From a bacterium (GTDB lineage Bacteria; Pseudomonadota; Alphaproteobacteria; Caulobacterales; Hyphomonadaceae), in assembly GCA_016125045.1 (NCBI GenBank), contig WGML01000002.1, forward strand, positions 459,343-523,342: 64,000 nucleotides of DNA, in the 5' to 3' direction. The translations under genes were made by a program, and so were the position numbers. The number at the start of each line of letters is the position of its first letter. Within the stretch, counting starts at the first letter, position 1. Below the pieces are notes generated by a model, which had not been told where the DNA came from, ran no database searches, and saw only the letters and a program-made list of their open reading frames with translations. This document shows, one piece after another, positions 54,478 through 62,517 of this stretch.

Positions 54478-56254
54478 GCTCTTCGGCATGCTGGCGAGCG
54501 GGACCAATCCCGGCTTTGTTTTGCTCGTCGCGGGCGTCATGGCGGCCTTGATCCGGCCCACGGCGTTGCGGGGGGTGGTGCTTATCGGCGCGCCTGTTCT
54601 CGCGCTGCTCATGGTGCTCTATGGGCCCGGCTGGGGCGTAGACGCCGCGCGGACCGATCTTCTGGGGCTGCAGTTGTCGCTCTACAGGATCGACAGTCTC
54701 TCCTTCGTGTTTGGTCTCGCTTTCGTGGTCGCGACGGGGCTGATCGGCATTTACTCTCTCCATCGGCGCGAGCCGCTGGAGGATGGTGCAGCGCTGATCT
54801 ATGCTGGCGCAGGCCTCGCGGCTGTGTTCTCGGGAGACCTTCTCAGCTTCGTGTTGTGGATGGAGCTGACGACGCTTGCCTCCACCGCCATTCTGTTGTC
54901 GCGGCGCACCGCGGCGGCGAACCGGGCGGCGCTGCGCTATTTCGCCATGCACATGATCTCGGGTCTCCTGTTGATTTGCGGCGTCGCCGTGATCGCGATG
55001 GACCGCGGGACGATTGAATTCGTGCAGCTCGGGCCGATGCGCGATGGGCTGCTGGTCGGCATCCTCGACCCGTCAGAGCCGGGCGGGGCGTTGTTCCTTG
55101 CGGGGCTGGGGATCAAGGCCGCGTTTCCGATCGTGCACGCCTGGCTCAAGGACGCCTATCCGGAAGCGAGCGAGACGGGCTCGGTCGCCCTTTCTGTGTT
55201 CACGACCAAGCTCGCCGTCTATGCCCTCGTCCGCTGTTTCGCCGGTTTCGAGCCGCTGATCTGGGTCGGCGCGATCATGACGGTCTTCCCGGTTTTCTTC
55301 GCCGTCGTCGAAAATGATCTGAGGCGCGTCCTCGCCTACAGCCTCAACAACCAGGTCGGGTTCATGGTGGCTGCGGTGGGCGTCGGAGGCGAGCTTGGCG
55401 TGAACGGAGCCGCGCTGCACGCGTTCACCCACATCATCTACAAGTCGCTCCTGTTCATGAGCATGGGCGCGGTTCTGCTTCGCACCGGCACGACCAAGGC
55501 GAGCGAACTCGGCGGGCTTCACCGAACAATGCCCTTCACCTCGATTTTCTGTCTCATCGGGGCGGCGTCGATTTCAGCGTTTCCTCTGTTCTCGGGGTTT
55601 GTTTCGAAATCGCTGATCATGACGTCGGTGGAATATGCGCCGGGCGTCTATATCGCGTGGCTCGGGATGATGTTCGCGTCCGCCGGCGTGCTCGAACACT
55701 CCGGGATCAAGATTCCGTATTTCAGCTTCTTCAGTCACGACAGCGGAAAGCGACCTGAAGAGGCCCCGTTCAACATGCTGCTCGCCATGGGGGCGGCGTC
55801 CGCCTTCTGCATCGGTATAGGGGTGGCCCCAGTCTGGCTGTACGAACTTGCGCCCTATCGGGAGGCGGCGCTCGAGTATCTTGGTGTCGACCTGTTCTCG
55901 GCGAAGCACGTCCTGCACCAGGTTCAGCTGCTCGGTTTTGCGATCTTCGCGTTCCTTCTCTTGAAGCGTATGCATCTCTATCCACCGGAACGTCCGGGGG
56001 TGATCCTGGACGCGGACTGGCTCTGTCGGGACCTTGGACCTGCGTCCTGGCGAGGAATTGGCTCGTTTTGGGAGAGAGCAAGCGCGCGTCGGGCGCGCGT
56101 CAGTGAAGCTGTCGACCGGTGGCGGGACTGGCTTGTCTCTCAGTGCGGGCCGTCGGGCTGGATCGCGCGGCGAGCGTCGGTCTCGGCCGGCGCTATCTGG
56201 ACCGTGATCATTCTCGGCGCGACGCTCGCTGTTATCTACGGCGCCGTAAGGTAA
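54470..56254 (+). CDS. Third NuoL/M/N-type proton-conducting subunit with C-terminal extension
   Basis: The ATG at 54470 follows GGAGG and overlaps the previous gene by 8 bp; 594 residues. Core motifs are Glu in LSFVLWMELTTLASTAILLS, Lys in LAGLGIKAAFPIVHAWLKDA, and YPEASETGSVALSVFTTKLA in place of the PTPVSA loop. After the ~14-helix core there is a ~110-residue tail: RPGVILDADWLCRDLGPASW, a basic helix (ASARRARVSEAVDRW) and a last membrane helix. The tail could be a lateral helix as in NuoL. It ends the operon. Confidence 0.87.
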   Translation: MSELFGMLASGTNPGFVLLVAGVMAALIRPTALRGVVLIGAPVLALLMVLYGPGWGVDAARTDLLGLQLSLYRIDSLSFVFGLAFVVATGLIGIYSLHRREPLEDGAALIYAGAGLAAVFSGDLLSFVLWMELTTLASTAILLSRRTAAANRAALRYFAMHMISGLLLICGVAVIAMDRGTIEFVQLGPMRDGLLVGILDPSEPGGALFLAGLGIKAAFPIVHAWLKDAYPEASETGSVALSVFTTKLAVYALVRCFAGFEPLIWVGAIMTVFPVFFAVVENDLRRVLAYSLNNQVGFMVAAVGVGGELGVNGAALHAFTHIIYKSLLFMSMGAVLLRTGTTKASELGGLHRTMPFTSIFCLIGAASISAFPLFSGFVSKSLIMTSVEYAPGVYIAWLGMMFASAGVLEHSGIKIPYFSFFSHDSGKRPEEAPFNMLLAMGAASAFCIGIGVAPVWLYELAPYREAALEYLGVDLFSAKHVLHQVQLLGFAIFAFLLLKRMHLYPPERPGVILDADWLCRDLGPASWRGIGSFWERASARRARVSEAVDRWRDWLVSQCGPSGWIARRASVSAGAIWTVIILGATLAVIYGAVR

Positions 56255-56384
56255 ATCGCCTTGCACAGTCTACGTGTTGCGCAAGATCAGAATTTTATTT
56301 AAAGAGTGGCGGAGGTATTGAAATATCAGCGAAGAATACGCTTCTTCGATCCTCTATCAGAATGTCTATTGAGACGCAGGCGTG
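56255..56384. promoter_or_regulatory. AT-rich mucR leader with a short hairpin
   Basis: This gap is visibly richer in A/T than its surroundings (for example 56290-56303). A hairpin with arms CGAAGAA and TTCTTCG around TACGC lies at 56330-56348. MucR-family proteins often bind AT-rich DNA in their own promoters, so autoregulation is plausible. No T-run follows, so it is not a clear terminator for the Mrp operon. Confidence 0.4.
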
Positions 56385-56798
56385 ATGCAGCAGAAACAGA
56401 GTGACCCGACCTATATTGTCGAGATGGTGTCTGACATTGTTTCGGCCTATGTGGCGCACAATCCGGTGCCGGTTGCAGACCTTCCGAAGTTGATCGAGCG
56501 CGTTCATTCTGTGCTGACTGAGATCAACACAACCGGTGCGGTCGAGGAAAAACCTGAATTGAAACCGGCTGTGCCGATCCGCAAGTCGGTGACGGACGAT
56601 CATCTGATCTGCCTGGAAGACGGCAAGAAGTTCAAGTCGTTGAAGCGCCACCTGAAGACCCGGTATGATCTGTCTCCCGAGCAGTATCGCGAAAAGTGGG
56701 GCTTGCCGGCTGACTATCCCATGGTGGCCCCCAATTACGCCAAGCGCCGGTCCGAGCTCGCCGTCAAGATGGGCCTGGGCCAGGCGAAGCGGAGGTAA
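56385..56798 (+). CDS. mucR: MucR/Ros family zinc-finger transcriptional regulator
   Basis: From the ATG at 56385 (a GTG three bases earlier is possible) the protein is 137 residues. The N-terminal half is the oligomerisation region (SDPTYIVEMVSDIVSAYVAH). The C-terminal DNA-binding domain is highly conserved: ICLEDGKKFKSLKRHLKTRY, DLSPEQYREKWGLPADYPM, VAPNYAKRRSELAVKMGLG. MucR proteins are alphaproteobacterial H-NS-like regulators of surface polysaccharide, motility and cell-cycle genes. It lies after the Mrp operon but is probably transcribed from its own AT-rich leader. Confidence 0.96.
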   Translation: MQQKQSDPTYIVEMVSDIVSAYVAHNPVPVADLPKLIERVHSVLTEINTTGAVEEKPELKPAVPIRKSVTDDHLICLEDGKKFKSLKRHLKTRYDLSPEQYREKWGLPADYPMVAPNYAKRRSELAVKMGLGQAKRR

Positions 56799-57088
56799 GA
56801 GCCTCCGAGGTCGGCGCATTCGGTGCGGTCCGCGTGAATTGATTCGGCTGGCGCAAAGCATTCTGTATGTCACGCGAACATTTCTCTGCGCTGTGTCTTG
56901 CCATACCCGCTGCGAATAACCGAGACTCCGTCGAAGTGTTGTTATGAGTGCGTTTGTATAGCGCTCGTCCGCGATGAGTGATCGGTCGAGTACTGGTGCA
57001 CCGTCGATCGCTTTGATCCGTCAGGCGGCGGTTAGGCGCGAATGTTCCGGCAGCGTCGAGTTCAAGAAATTCGAGGGGTTTTGAGGTT
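56799..57088. other. 290-bp gap between mucR and the PAS gene
   Basis: Only short Arg/Ser-rich shadow frames are seen, with no RNA gene or clear repeat. It probably holds the PAS gene promoter; a TTGTTATGAGTGCG / TATAGC stretch near 56940-56965 is a weak candidate. Confidence 0.3.
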
Positions 57089-57574
57089 ATGGTGACCGAG
57101 GCGGATCTTGGTCTCGAGGAGCAGCTTCTCGTCTACAAGGCGTGGCGCAGATGCGCCGGCGCGAGCGGGATCGTGCGCCGATGCGATCTGCAGCTCTCGG
57201 AATTCATTGGCCAATTGTCGCATGTCAGCGTGCTGTGCCGCGACGCAGGCGGCTTCCGGTTTCGCCTTGCAGGATCAGGTGTCCGCGACTTGTTCGCGTG
57301 CGAGGCCCGCGGACGGAGGGTCTGCGACATCGAAGTCTGCGAGGCAGGGGCATGGGTCGACGCACCGGCGCGGGCGCTGGAGGACCGGCGGCCTATCGCG
57401 GGACAGATGCGCCGCGCCGACGGGGCGATGCATTACTGGCTTCGTCTCCCGGTGTCGTCCGGGGGGGAGACCCCGGACGAGGTGCTTTGCCATGATCGCA
57501 TTGTCGAACATGGCGACCATCGTTCCGGGGCGGAGCGCGAGCACCGCTCCGGCAGGTCCAGACAGGCGGCTTGA
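57089..57574 (+). CDS. Single PAS-domain protein without output domain
   Basis: A 161-residue protein. The central part (SDLQLSEFIGQLSHVSVLCR-like region, then FRFRLAGSGVRDLFACEARG and RRVCDIEVCEAGAWVDAPAR) matches the PAS_5 family, common in alphaproteobacteria. No kinase, cyclase or HTH follows; the C-terminal tail is charged and low in complexity. Several cysteines are present, but a cofactor cannot be assigned. It stands alone. The final third may be poorly conserved. Confidence 0.65.
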   Translation: MVTEADLGLEEQLLVYKAWRRCAGASGIVRRCDLQLSEFIGQLSHVSVLCRDAGGFRFRLAGSGVRDLFACEARGRRVCDIEVCEAGAWVDAPARALEDRRPIAGQMRRADGAMHYWLRLPVSSGGETPDEVLCHDRIVEHGDHRSGAEREHRSGRSRQAA

Positions 57575-57605
57575 GCGGGCGTCGCCCCTTGGCCGGCTGC
57601 GTCCG

Positions 57606-57854
57606 TCAGTGATGGTGGTGGTGGTGGTCTTCCGGCGGCAGGTCGTTGAAGCGGCCGCATTTGGGGCATTTGACCGCTGAGAACGCGCCGCAAACGTCCG
57701 AGTGCGCCACATCACGGATGAGGCGGGACTTGCAGCCGCCGCACCGGTAGGACAGGTCTCCACCGCCCGTCAGGGCGTATTCGCCGGCGGCGGGAGACAG
57801 CACCCCCTCCATGTCTTTCGGTGGGTTCACCAGACGCATGTCTTTTTGTGGCAT
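57606..57854 (-). CDS. Zinc-ribbon protein with natural C-terminal hexahistidine
   Basis: From the ATG at 57854 (GAGG 8 nt upstream) the product is 82 residues; an ATG at 57887 adds 11. A four-Cys ribbon (YRCGGCKSRLIRDV ... VKCPKCGRFNDL) is followed by PPED and six consecutive histidines, encoded by CAC x4, CAT, CAC (57609-57626), before the stop. The ribbon probably binds zinc; the His tail should bind nickel, zinc or copper. It lies 102 bp downstream of the MBL persulfide-dioxygenase-like gene on the same strand. Confidence 0.75.
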   Translation of the reverse strand: MPQKDMRLVNPPKDMEGVLSPAAGEYALTGGGDLSYRCGGCKSRLIRDVAHSDVCGAFSAVKCPKCGRFNDLPPEDHHHHHH

Positions 57855-57956
57855 CGATCGATCCTCGGCTCGCATGTTCGACGGCAAGCATTACGTTTTG
57901 GCGCGCTCGGAAGGCAACTCTGACGCCTCTGGACGCGTGGCCGGGCCGACTGTCGC

Positions 57957-58868
57957 TCACCCAGCCGCCTTGGCGGCGAGCCGGTTCACCGGGATTTTCA
58001 GGTACACCTGTCCGTCAGCCTCGGCAGGCGGCAGCGCGCCCGCCCGGATGTTCACCTGGAGCGATGGAAGGATCAGTCGCGGCGCCGCGAGCGTCTTGTC
58101 CCGGGCTTTCCTCGCCGCGACGAATTCTACTTCCGAGACGCCGTCATGCACGTGCACATTGGCCTTGCGTTGACGCGCGACGGTGGTTTCCCATGCGATG
58201 CTGGTGCGTGTGGCGGGCAGATAGTCATGGCCGACGAAAATTCGCGTCGCCGGCGGCAGCTCCAGGATGCGGCGAATGGACCGGAAGAGCGTTGCCGCAT
58301 CGCCGCCGGGGAAATCGGCGCGGGCCGTGCCGTAGTCCGGCATGAACAGCGTGTCGCCGACGAAGGCCGCATCCCCGACAACATAGGTGACGCAGGCGGG
58401 GGTGTGTCCCGGCGTATGCATCACCTCGATGGACAGGCGGCCAAGCGGAATGACGGCGCCGTCGTCGAAGAGGGCGTCAAACACCGCGCCGTCGGTTGAG
58501 ACGTCAGACGCATGGAAGAGCGGGGCGAAGGTCGCCTGCACCTTCGTGATCTGTGCGCCGATCCCGATGCGGGCCCCGAGCTTTCGGCGCACATGGTCCG
58601 ACGCCGAGAGGTGGTCCGCGTGCGCGTGCGTGTCGAGGGCCCACATGACGCTGAGGTCCAGCTCCACGGCGCGGCGCAAGACCATGTCGATCGACTTTGT
58701 GTCCAGCGTTCCGGAGTTCGGCTCATAGTCGAGCACGGGGTCGATCACCGCCGCGCGGCGCGTGTCCGCGTCCCACACCAGGTATGTTACCGTTGAGGTG
58801 GACGGATCGAAGAACGCCTCGATCTCTGCTTGCGGGGCGGCGGATGCGGTTTCGGAAGCGGGCGTCAT
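57957..58868 (-). CDS. MBL-fold persulfide dioxygenase / Blh-like enzyme
   Basis: A 303-residue enzyme of the ETHE1/Blh subgroup. Motifs are AAVIDPVLDYEPNSGTLDTK, the metal site THAHADHLSASDHV (near residue 80), HTPGHTPACVTYVVGD, and FVGHDYLPATR. Related enzymes oxidise glutathione persulfide to sulfite with an iron centre; activity here is inferred. It starts at the ATG 58868 after a short leader. A rhodanese and a TauE-like exporter lie divergently, so the locus likely converts sulfane sulfur to sulfite and exports it. Confidence 0.88.
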   Translation of the reverse strand: MTPASETASAAPQAEIEAFFDPSTSTVTYLVWDADTRRAAVIDPVLDYEPNSGTLDTKSIDMVLRRAVELDLSVMWALDTHAHADHLSASDHVRRKLGARIGIGAQITKVQATFAPLFHASDVSTDGAVFDALFDDGAVIPLGRLSIEVMHTPGHTPACVTYVVGDAAFVGDTLFMPDYGTARADFPGGDAATLFRSIRRILELPPATRIFVGHDYLPATRTSIAWETTVARQRKANVHVHDGVSEVEFVAARKARDKTLAAPRLILPSLQVNIRAGALPPAEADGQVYLKIPVNRLAAKAAG

Positions 58869-58940
58869 GTCATGGTCCTTTCGTCAAGGCTCCGGGGAAC
58901 CAGGGCTCAGCCCGGTGGAGGAGCGGGCCGTCTGTGGGGA

Positions 58941-58980
58941 TCATATAATAGTATTTACTAAATTAGCAATATAAGATATA
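58941..58980. promoter_or_regulatory. AT-rich divergent control region of the sulfur locus
   Basis: A 40-bp AT-rich island between the MBL and rhodanese genes. It contains the dyad TAGTA-TT-TACTA at 58949-58960. Similar AT-rich sites serve BigR/ArsR-type repressors of persulfide genes in other bacteria, but no ArsR-family gene lies in this window. Confidence 0.45.
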
Positions 58981-59083
58981 AATCACTCGTGACGCCAAGA
59001 AGCGTCCGGGCCGACGCATGCTCCACCCGCGCCGGCCGCGAATTGGCGAAGCTTTCTTGACCAGTAGCGGAAGGACGGACGAC

Positions 59084-59632
59084 ATGACCCCACAGCGCGA
59101 TCTTCACCCGATCGACCCCAAATCCCTGGCGAGCCGGATGCGGTCCGGGTCGGTCGTCGTCATCGACATCCGGGACGCCAGCGAGTTCGCGCGAGAGCAT
59201 ATCGAGGGGGCGCTTTCGGTGCCGCTTTCGACGCTTGAGGCGGGCGGGCTGACGATCGAATCGCATGAGACGGCGGTCTTCCATTGCAAGTCCGGCATGC
59301 GCACCCAAGCGAACTGCGGCAAACTCGCCGCGCACATCGACGGCGACGCGTTCGTTCTGGAGGGCGGGCTCGACGCATGGAAGGCGGCGGGGCTATCAAC
59401 CACGCTTGACCGGACGCAACCCATCGAGATCGGAAGACAGGTGCAGATCACGGCAGGACTGCTCGTGGTTCTCGGCGCAGGGCTAGGGGCTGTGGTGTCA
59501 CCGCTCTTCCATGGTCTCTCCGCCTTCATCGGTGCGGGGCTTGTTTTTGCTGGTGTTTCTGGCTGGTGCGGGATGGCGACGCTGTTGCGGGCGATGCCCT
59601 GGAACCGCCAGCAGGCGCATCGGGTCGCCTGA
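59084..59632 (+). CDS. Membrane-anchored rhodanese (YgaP-like)
   Basis: From the ATG at 59084 the protein is 182 residues. The rhodanese domain has VVVIDIRDASEFAREHIEGA and the active-site loop FHCKSGMRT with the catalytic Cys (near residue 66), then VLEGGLDAWKAAG. Two C-terminal membrane helices with a DUF2892-like pattern (ITAGLLVVLGAGLGAVVSPL, LSAFIGAGLVFAGVSGWCGM) follow, as in YgaP. It should transfer sulfane sulfur at the inner membrane. It starts the plus-strand arm, 6 bp before the exporter gene. Confidence 0.9.
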   Translation: MTPQRDLHPIDPKSLASRMRSGSVVVIDIRDASEFAREHIEGALSVPLSTLEAGGLTIESHETAVFHCKSGMRTQANCGKLAAHIDGDAFVLEGGLDAWKAAGLSTTLDRTQPIEIGRQVQITAGLLVVLGAGLGAVVSPLFHGLSAFIGAGLVFAGVSGWCGMATLLRAMPWNRQQAHRVA

Positions 59633-59637
59633 CGCCG

Positions 59638-60426
59638 ATGCCTGCCGGGGAGGTCATCATCACGGCTCTGGTGAGCGGGGCGATCGTCGGAACGCTGCTT
59701 GGCGCGTTCGGCGGCGGCGGATCTGTCCTCGCCACCCCCTTGCTGGTGTATCTTGTCGGCGTGGACGACGCCCACACCGCGATCGGGACGTCGGCGGCGG
59801 CGGTGGCGGCGATCGCGCTGTTCGGCCTCTTCGGGCACTGGCGCGGGCGGCGGGTGAAATGGCCGTGCGCGATCGCCTTCGCGCTGGCGGGGCTCGTCGG
59901 GTCGGTGGTGGGGTCCAGCCTCGCCAAGCAGATACCGGGCGACGTGCTGCTGCTGGCGTTCGCATTCGTGATGGCGGCCATCGGCGGCTCGATGATGCTG
60001 CCGCGGCGGGCGGCGGGGACCGAAGACGTGGCCCTGACGCCCGCGATGATGGTGAAGATCGCGCCGCTCGGGGTCGCGACCGGGACGGCGGCGGGGTTTT
60101 TCGGCATCGGCGGCGGCTTTCTGATCGTTCCCGGGCTGATGCTCGCCTCCGGCATGACGATGGCGAACGCGACCGCGTCCTCGCTCGTGTCGGTCGCTCT
60201 GTTTGGCGCGGCGACGAGCGCGAATTATGCGATGTCAGGTTATATTGATCTGAATATATTGATGTTTTTGCTTGTCGGGGGCGCGGTCGGCGGCGTCGCT
60301 GGGGTGCAGATCGCCCGGCAGCTCAGCGGCCGTGCACATTTGGCGAGGACAATTTTCGCAGGCATGATTATTCTCGTCGCGATCTATGTCGCCGTTCGGG
60401 CCGCCGGAGATCTCGGTTGGCTGTGA
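59638..60426 (+). CDS. TauE/SafE family sulfite/anion exporter
   Basis: From the ATG at 59638 the protein is 262 residues with about eight helices. Family motifs appear twice: GTLLGAFGGGGSVLATPLLV with DDAHTAIGTSAAAVA, and TGTAAGFFGIGGGFLIVPGL with TMANATASSLVSVAL. TauE/SafE proteins export sulfite, sulfoacetate or related anions. Next to a rhodanese and a persulfide-dioxygenase-like gene, sulfite export is the likely role. Confidence 0.9.
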   Translation: MPAGEVIITALVSGAIVGTLLGAFGGGGSVLATPLLVYLVGVDDAHTAIGTSAAAVAAIALFGLFGHWRGRRVKWPCAIAFALAGLVGSVVGSSLAKQIPGDVLLLAFAFVMAAIGGSMMLPRRAAGTEDVALTPAMMVKIAPLGVATGTAAGFFGIGGGFLIVPGLMLASGMTMANATASSLVSVALFGAATSANYAMSGYIDLNILMFLLVGGAVGGVAGVQIARQLSGRAHLARTIFAGMIILVAIYVAVRAAGDLGWL

Positions 60427-60447
60427 CGGGATTGGGGACGGGCAGCA

Positions 60448-61521
60448 ATGTCTCGCTACAAACGCAGACTCGAGCGGGACCTCGACCGATGGGTCGCGGA
60501 CGGGCTTGTTCCGGCAGCCAGCAAATCCCTTATACTTGAAAGGGTTACGGACCAGCCGAGGTTCGATGCGGCGACCGCCCTTGCGATCATCGGCGTCGTG
60601 TTCCTGGGAGCGGCGATCATCGCCTTCACTGCGGCCAACTGGGACGGCATCCCGCGGATTGTGCGCTTCCTTCTGCTCCTTTCGGCCTTTGCCGCCGCAG
60701 CAGGCGGAGCCGCCTACGCCCTTCATTCCAAACGGATTTTGACGAGCGACGCGCTTCTGACCCTGGCCGCGGCGATCTTCGCGGCGTCGATTGGTCTCAC
60801 CGGCCAAGTCTTTGATATTGCTGGAGATCCGCGCGCGGCCTTGATCGGCGCGGCGGTGGGTGCGACGGCGCTCGGCCTTGCCGGACGCAGCATCGGCGCG
60901 GTGACGGCCGGCATCGTGTTCGCAGGTTTGAGTGATGTTACGGACACGTTTGGAGCGGGCTTGGACGCCATTCCCCCGACCGTGCTGCTGTTCGCCGCGA
61001 TCGGCGCGGTTTGCGCCGTTCGGTGGCGGTCGGCCGTGCTCTACCACGTTGTTTCCATTGGAGGGCTTGCCGGACTTTTGCTCTGGATTCTGCGGGCGGA
61101 ACCCTCAGCGGCCTGGTTCATGGTGCTCGCCATGATTGCGGGGATAGTTGCGGCGGCGGCGCGCGCGGGCAAAGAGGGGAAAGATCCCAACCTGTCCATC
61201 GTCTATGGCTGGATGGTTTGGGGGGCATTGTTCTTCTTCATGCTCGGCGGCTTCGGCTGGAGCGGAGAGGCGGCGCTGCCGGGGCTGCTCCACCGCATCA
61301 TTTGGCTCGGCGCGGGGGCCGGGGTGATCGCGCTCGGCCGCCATGACGGCCACGCGCTGGTGACGGCGGGCGGGGTGCTCGCGGTGTTCGGCGCCATGGC
61401 GGCGCTGCTGATGGACCTCGGCCTCGATCTCATCTCGGCGTCGCTGGTGTTCGGGGTCGGGTCGCTGATCGCCCTCGGCGTCGGTCTCTGGCTGCGGCGG
61501 CGGGCGAGGGCGTCCACATGA
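60448..61521 (+). CDS. DUF2157 membrane protein
   Basis: A 357-residue membrane protein. A soluble N-terminal helix region (RRLERDLDRWVADGLVPAAS) precedes ~10 helices, beginning ALAIIGVVFLGAAIIAFTAA and NWDGIPRIVRFLLLLSAFAA; the AANWDxIPRxxR motif is typical of DUF2157. Function unknown. The stop overlaps the next start (ATGA), a pairing commonly seen for this family with GDYXXLXY proteins. Confidence 0.85.
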   Translation: MSRYKRRLERDLDRWVADGLVPAASKSLILERVTDQPRFDAATALAIIGVVFLGAAIIAFTAANWDGIPRIVRFLLLLSAFAAAAGGAAYALHSKRILTSDALLTLAAAIFAASIGLTGQVFDIAGDPRAALIGAAVGATALGLAGRSIGAVTAGIVFAGLSDVTDTFGAGLDAIPPTVLLFAAIGAVCAVRWRSAVLYHVVSIGGLAGLLLWILRAEPSAAWFMVLAMIAGIVAAAARAGKEGKDPNLSIVYGWMVWGALFFFMLGGFGWSGEAALPGLLHRIIWLGAGAGVIALGRHDGHALVTAGGVLAVFGAMAALLMDLGLDLISASLVFGVGSLIALGVGLWLRRRARAST

Positions 61522-62171
61522 CCCCCAAGATGACCGTTCCGGCCCCGGCGCGCATTCTCATTGTCGCGGGCCTGTGCCTTTCGGCGCTCGTCGGGCTCGT
61601 CATCCGGGAGGGCGCAGCGCGGGCCGACGGGGTGGAGGTGCGCCTGCCGATGGAGGCGATCGATCCGCGCAGCCTTCTGTCAGGCCATTATGTGATCGTC
61701 ACGATCCAGGAGCGTCTGGCGGCGGGGGCCTCCTGCCCGCCGGGGGCGTCGGCCGCCTGGGACCCGGAGCGGCGGTGGGTGGCGATCGCGCGCGAGGAGG
61801 CCGCGGCCGGTTCAGGCCTGGCGCTCCCCAGGGGCCGTGTGCTCGGCGTGGCGACGACGCGCGCGGCGGCGGAGGCGCTGCTCGGGGCCCGGGACGGGGT
61901 CCGGGTCGGGGGCGTCGTCGCGGGCGGGGTGTCGTGCGACGCGGAGGCGCCGGCGGATGATGTCGGCCGGGCGATGCGGGTCGAGCTTGGCGTCGACCGC
62001 TTCCACGCAAGCCAGACGGAGGCGCTGCGGATCGAGGCGGTGCTGAGCGACCGCGCGGTGGGCGGCGACGGCGCGCAGGTGTGGGCGGTGGTGTCGCTCG
62101 GCCGGGACGGGCGGGCGCGGCTGCGCGGGCTTGAGGTCGAGGGCGAGCGGATCGATCTCAGCTGGCTGTGA
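61518..62171 (+). CDS. GDYXXLXY domain protein
   Basis: A 217-residue protein with one N-terminal helix (ILIVAGLCLSALVGLVIREG). The family motif appears as DPRSLLSGHYVIVTIQ, a variant of GDYxxLxY, and FHASQTEALRIEAVLS matches the second conserved segment. It is translationally coupled to the DUF2157 gene. Probable membrane-anchored extracytoplasmic protein of unknown function. Its 3' end runs into a hairpin repeat cluster. Confidence 0.8.
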   Translation: MTPKMTVPAPARILIVAGLCLSALVGLVIREGAARADGVEVRLPMEAIDPRSLLSGHYVIVTIQERLAAGASCPPGASAAWDPERRWVAIAREEAAAGSGLALPRGRVLGVATTRAAAEALLGARDGVRVGGVVAGGVSCDAEAPADDVGRAMRVELGVDRFHASQTEALRIEAVLSDRAVGGDGAQVWAVVSLGRDGRARLRGLEVEGERIDLSWL

Positions 62172-62196
62172 GGGCGGGGGGGTGGCTTCCTCACCG

Positions 62197-62298
62197 CTAG
62201 CCCTCACCAGAAGGCCCTCACCCCCGGCCCCTCTCCCGCGGGCGGGAGAGGGGGGAGGCTGCGGTGGTTGTCTCATCCTCCCCCATTCATGGGGGAGG
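62197..62298. repeat. GC-rich repeat, left copy: 14-bp units and two perfect hairpins
   Basis: Two 14-bp units (62197-62210, 62211-62224; consensus AAGGCCCTCACCNN) lead into a perfect hairpin, CCCCTCTCCCGC-GG-GCGGGAGAGGGG (62228-62253). A second perfect hairpin, arms CCTCCCCCAT/ATGGGGGAGG, is at 62277-62298. A related copy lies at 63677-63761. It fills most of the 346-bp gap before the DnaA-domain gene; a weak TTGACC (62323) with an AT-rich stretch 17 bp later may be a promoter. Confidence 0.8.
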
Positions 62299-62517
62299 GG
62301 GCGAGCGCCGCAGGTGGGGGAATTGACCCGGGCACAATAGGAAAATAATCCTACATCTCCCGAATGCAGGTGAAACTGTACGCGAGACGACGGCGACGAT
62401 GCGCCCCCGCCGGCCGCAGGAGATGGCCGGTTCGGGACGACCAACCAAGAGGATGAGACCCCCATGCGGACCACTCCGCACCATGCAGACGCTTCAAACC
62501 CAACACAAGAACAAAAC

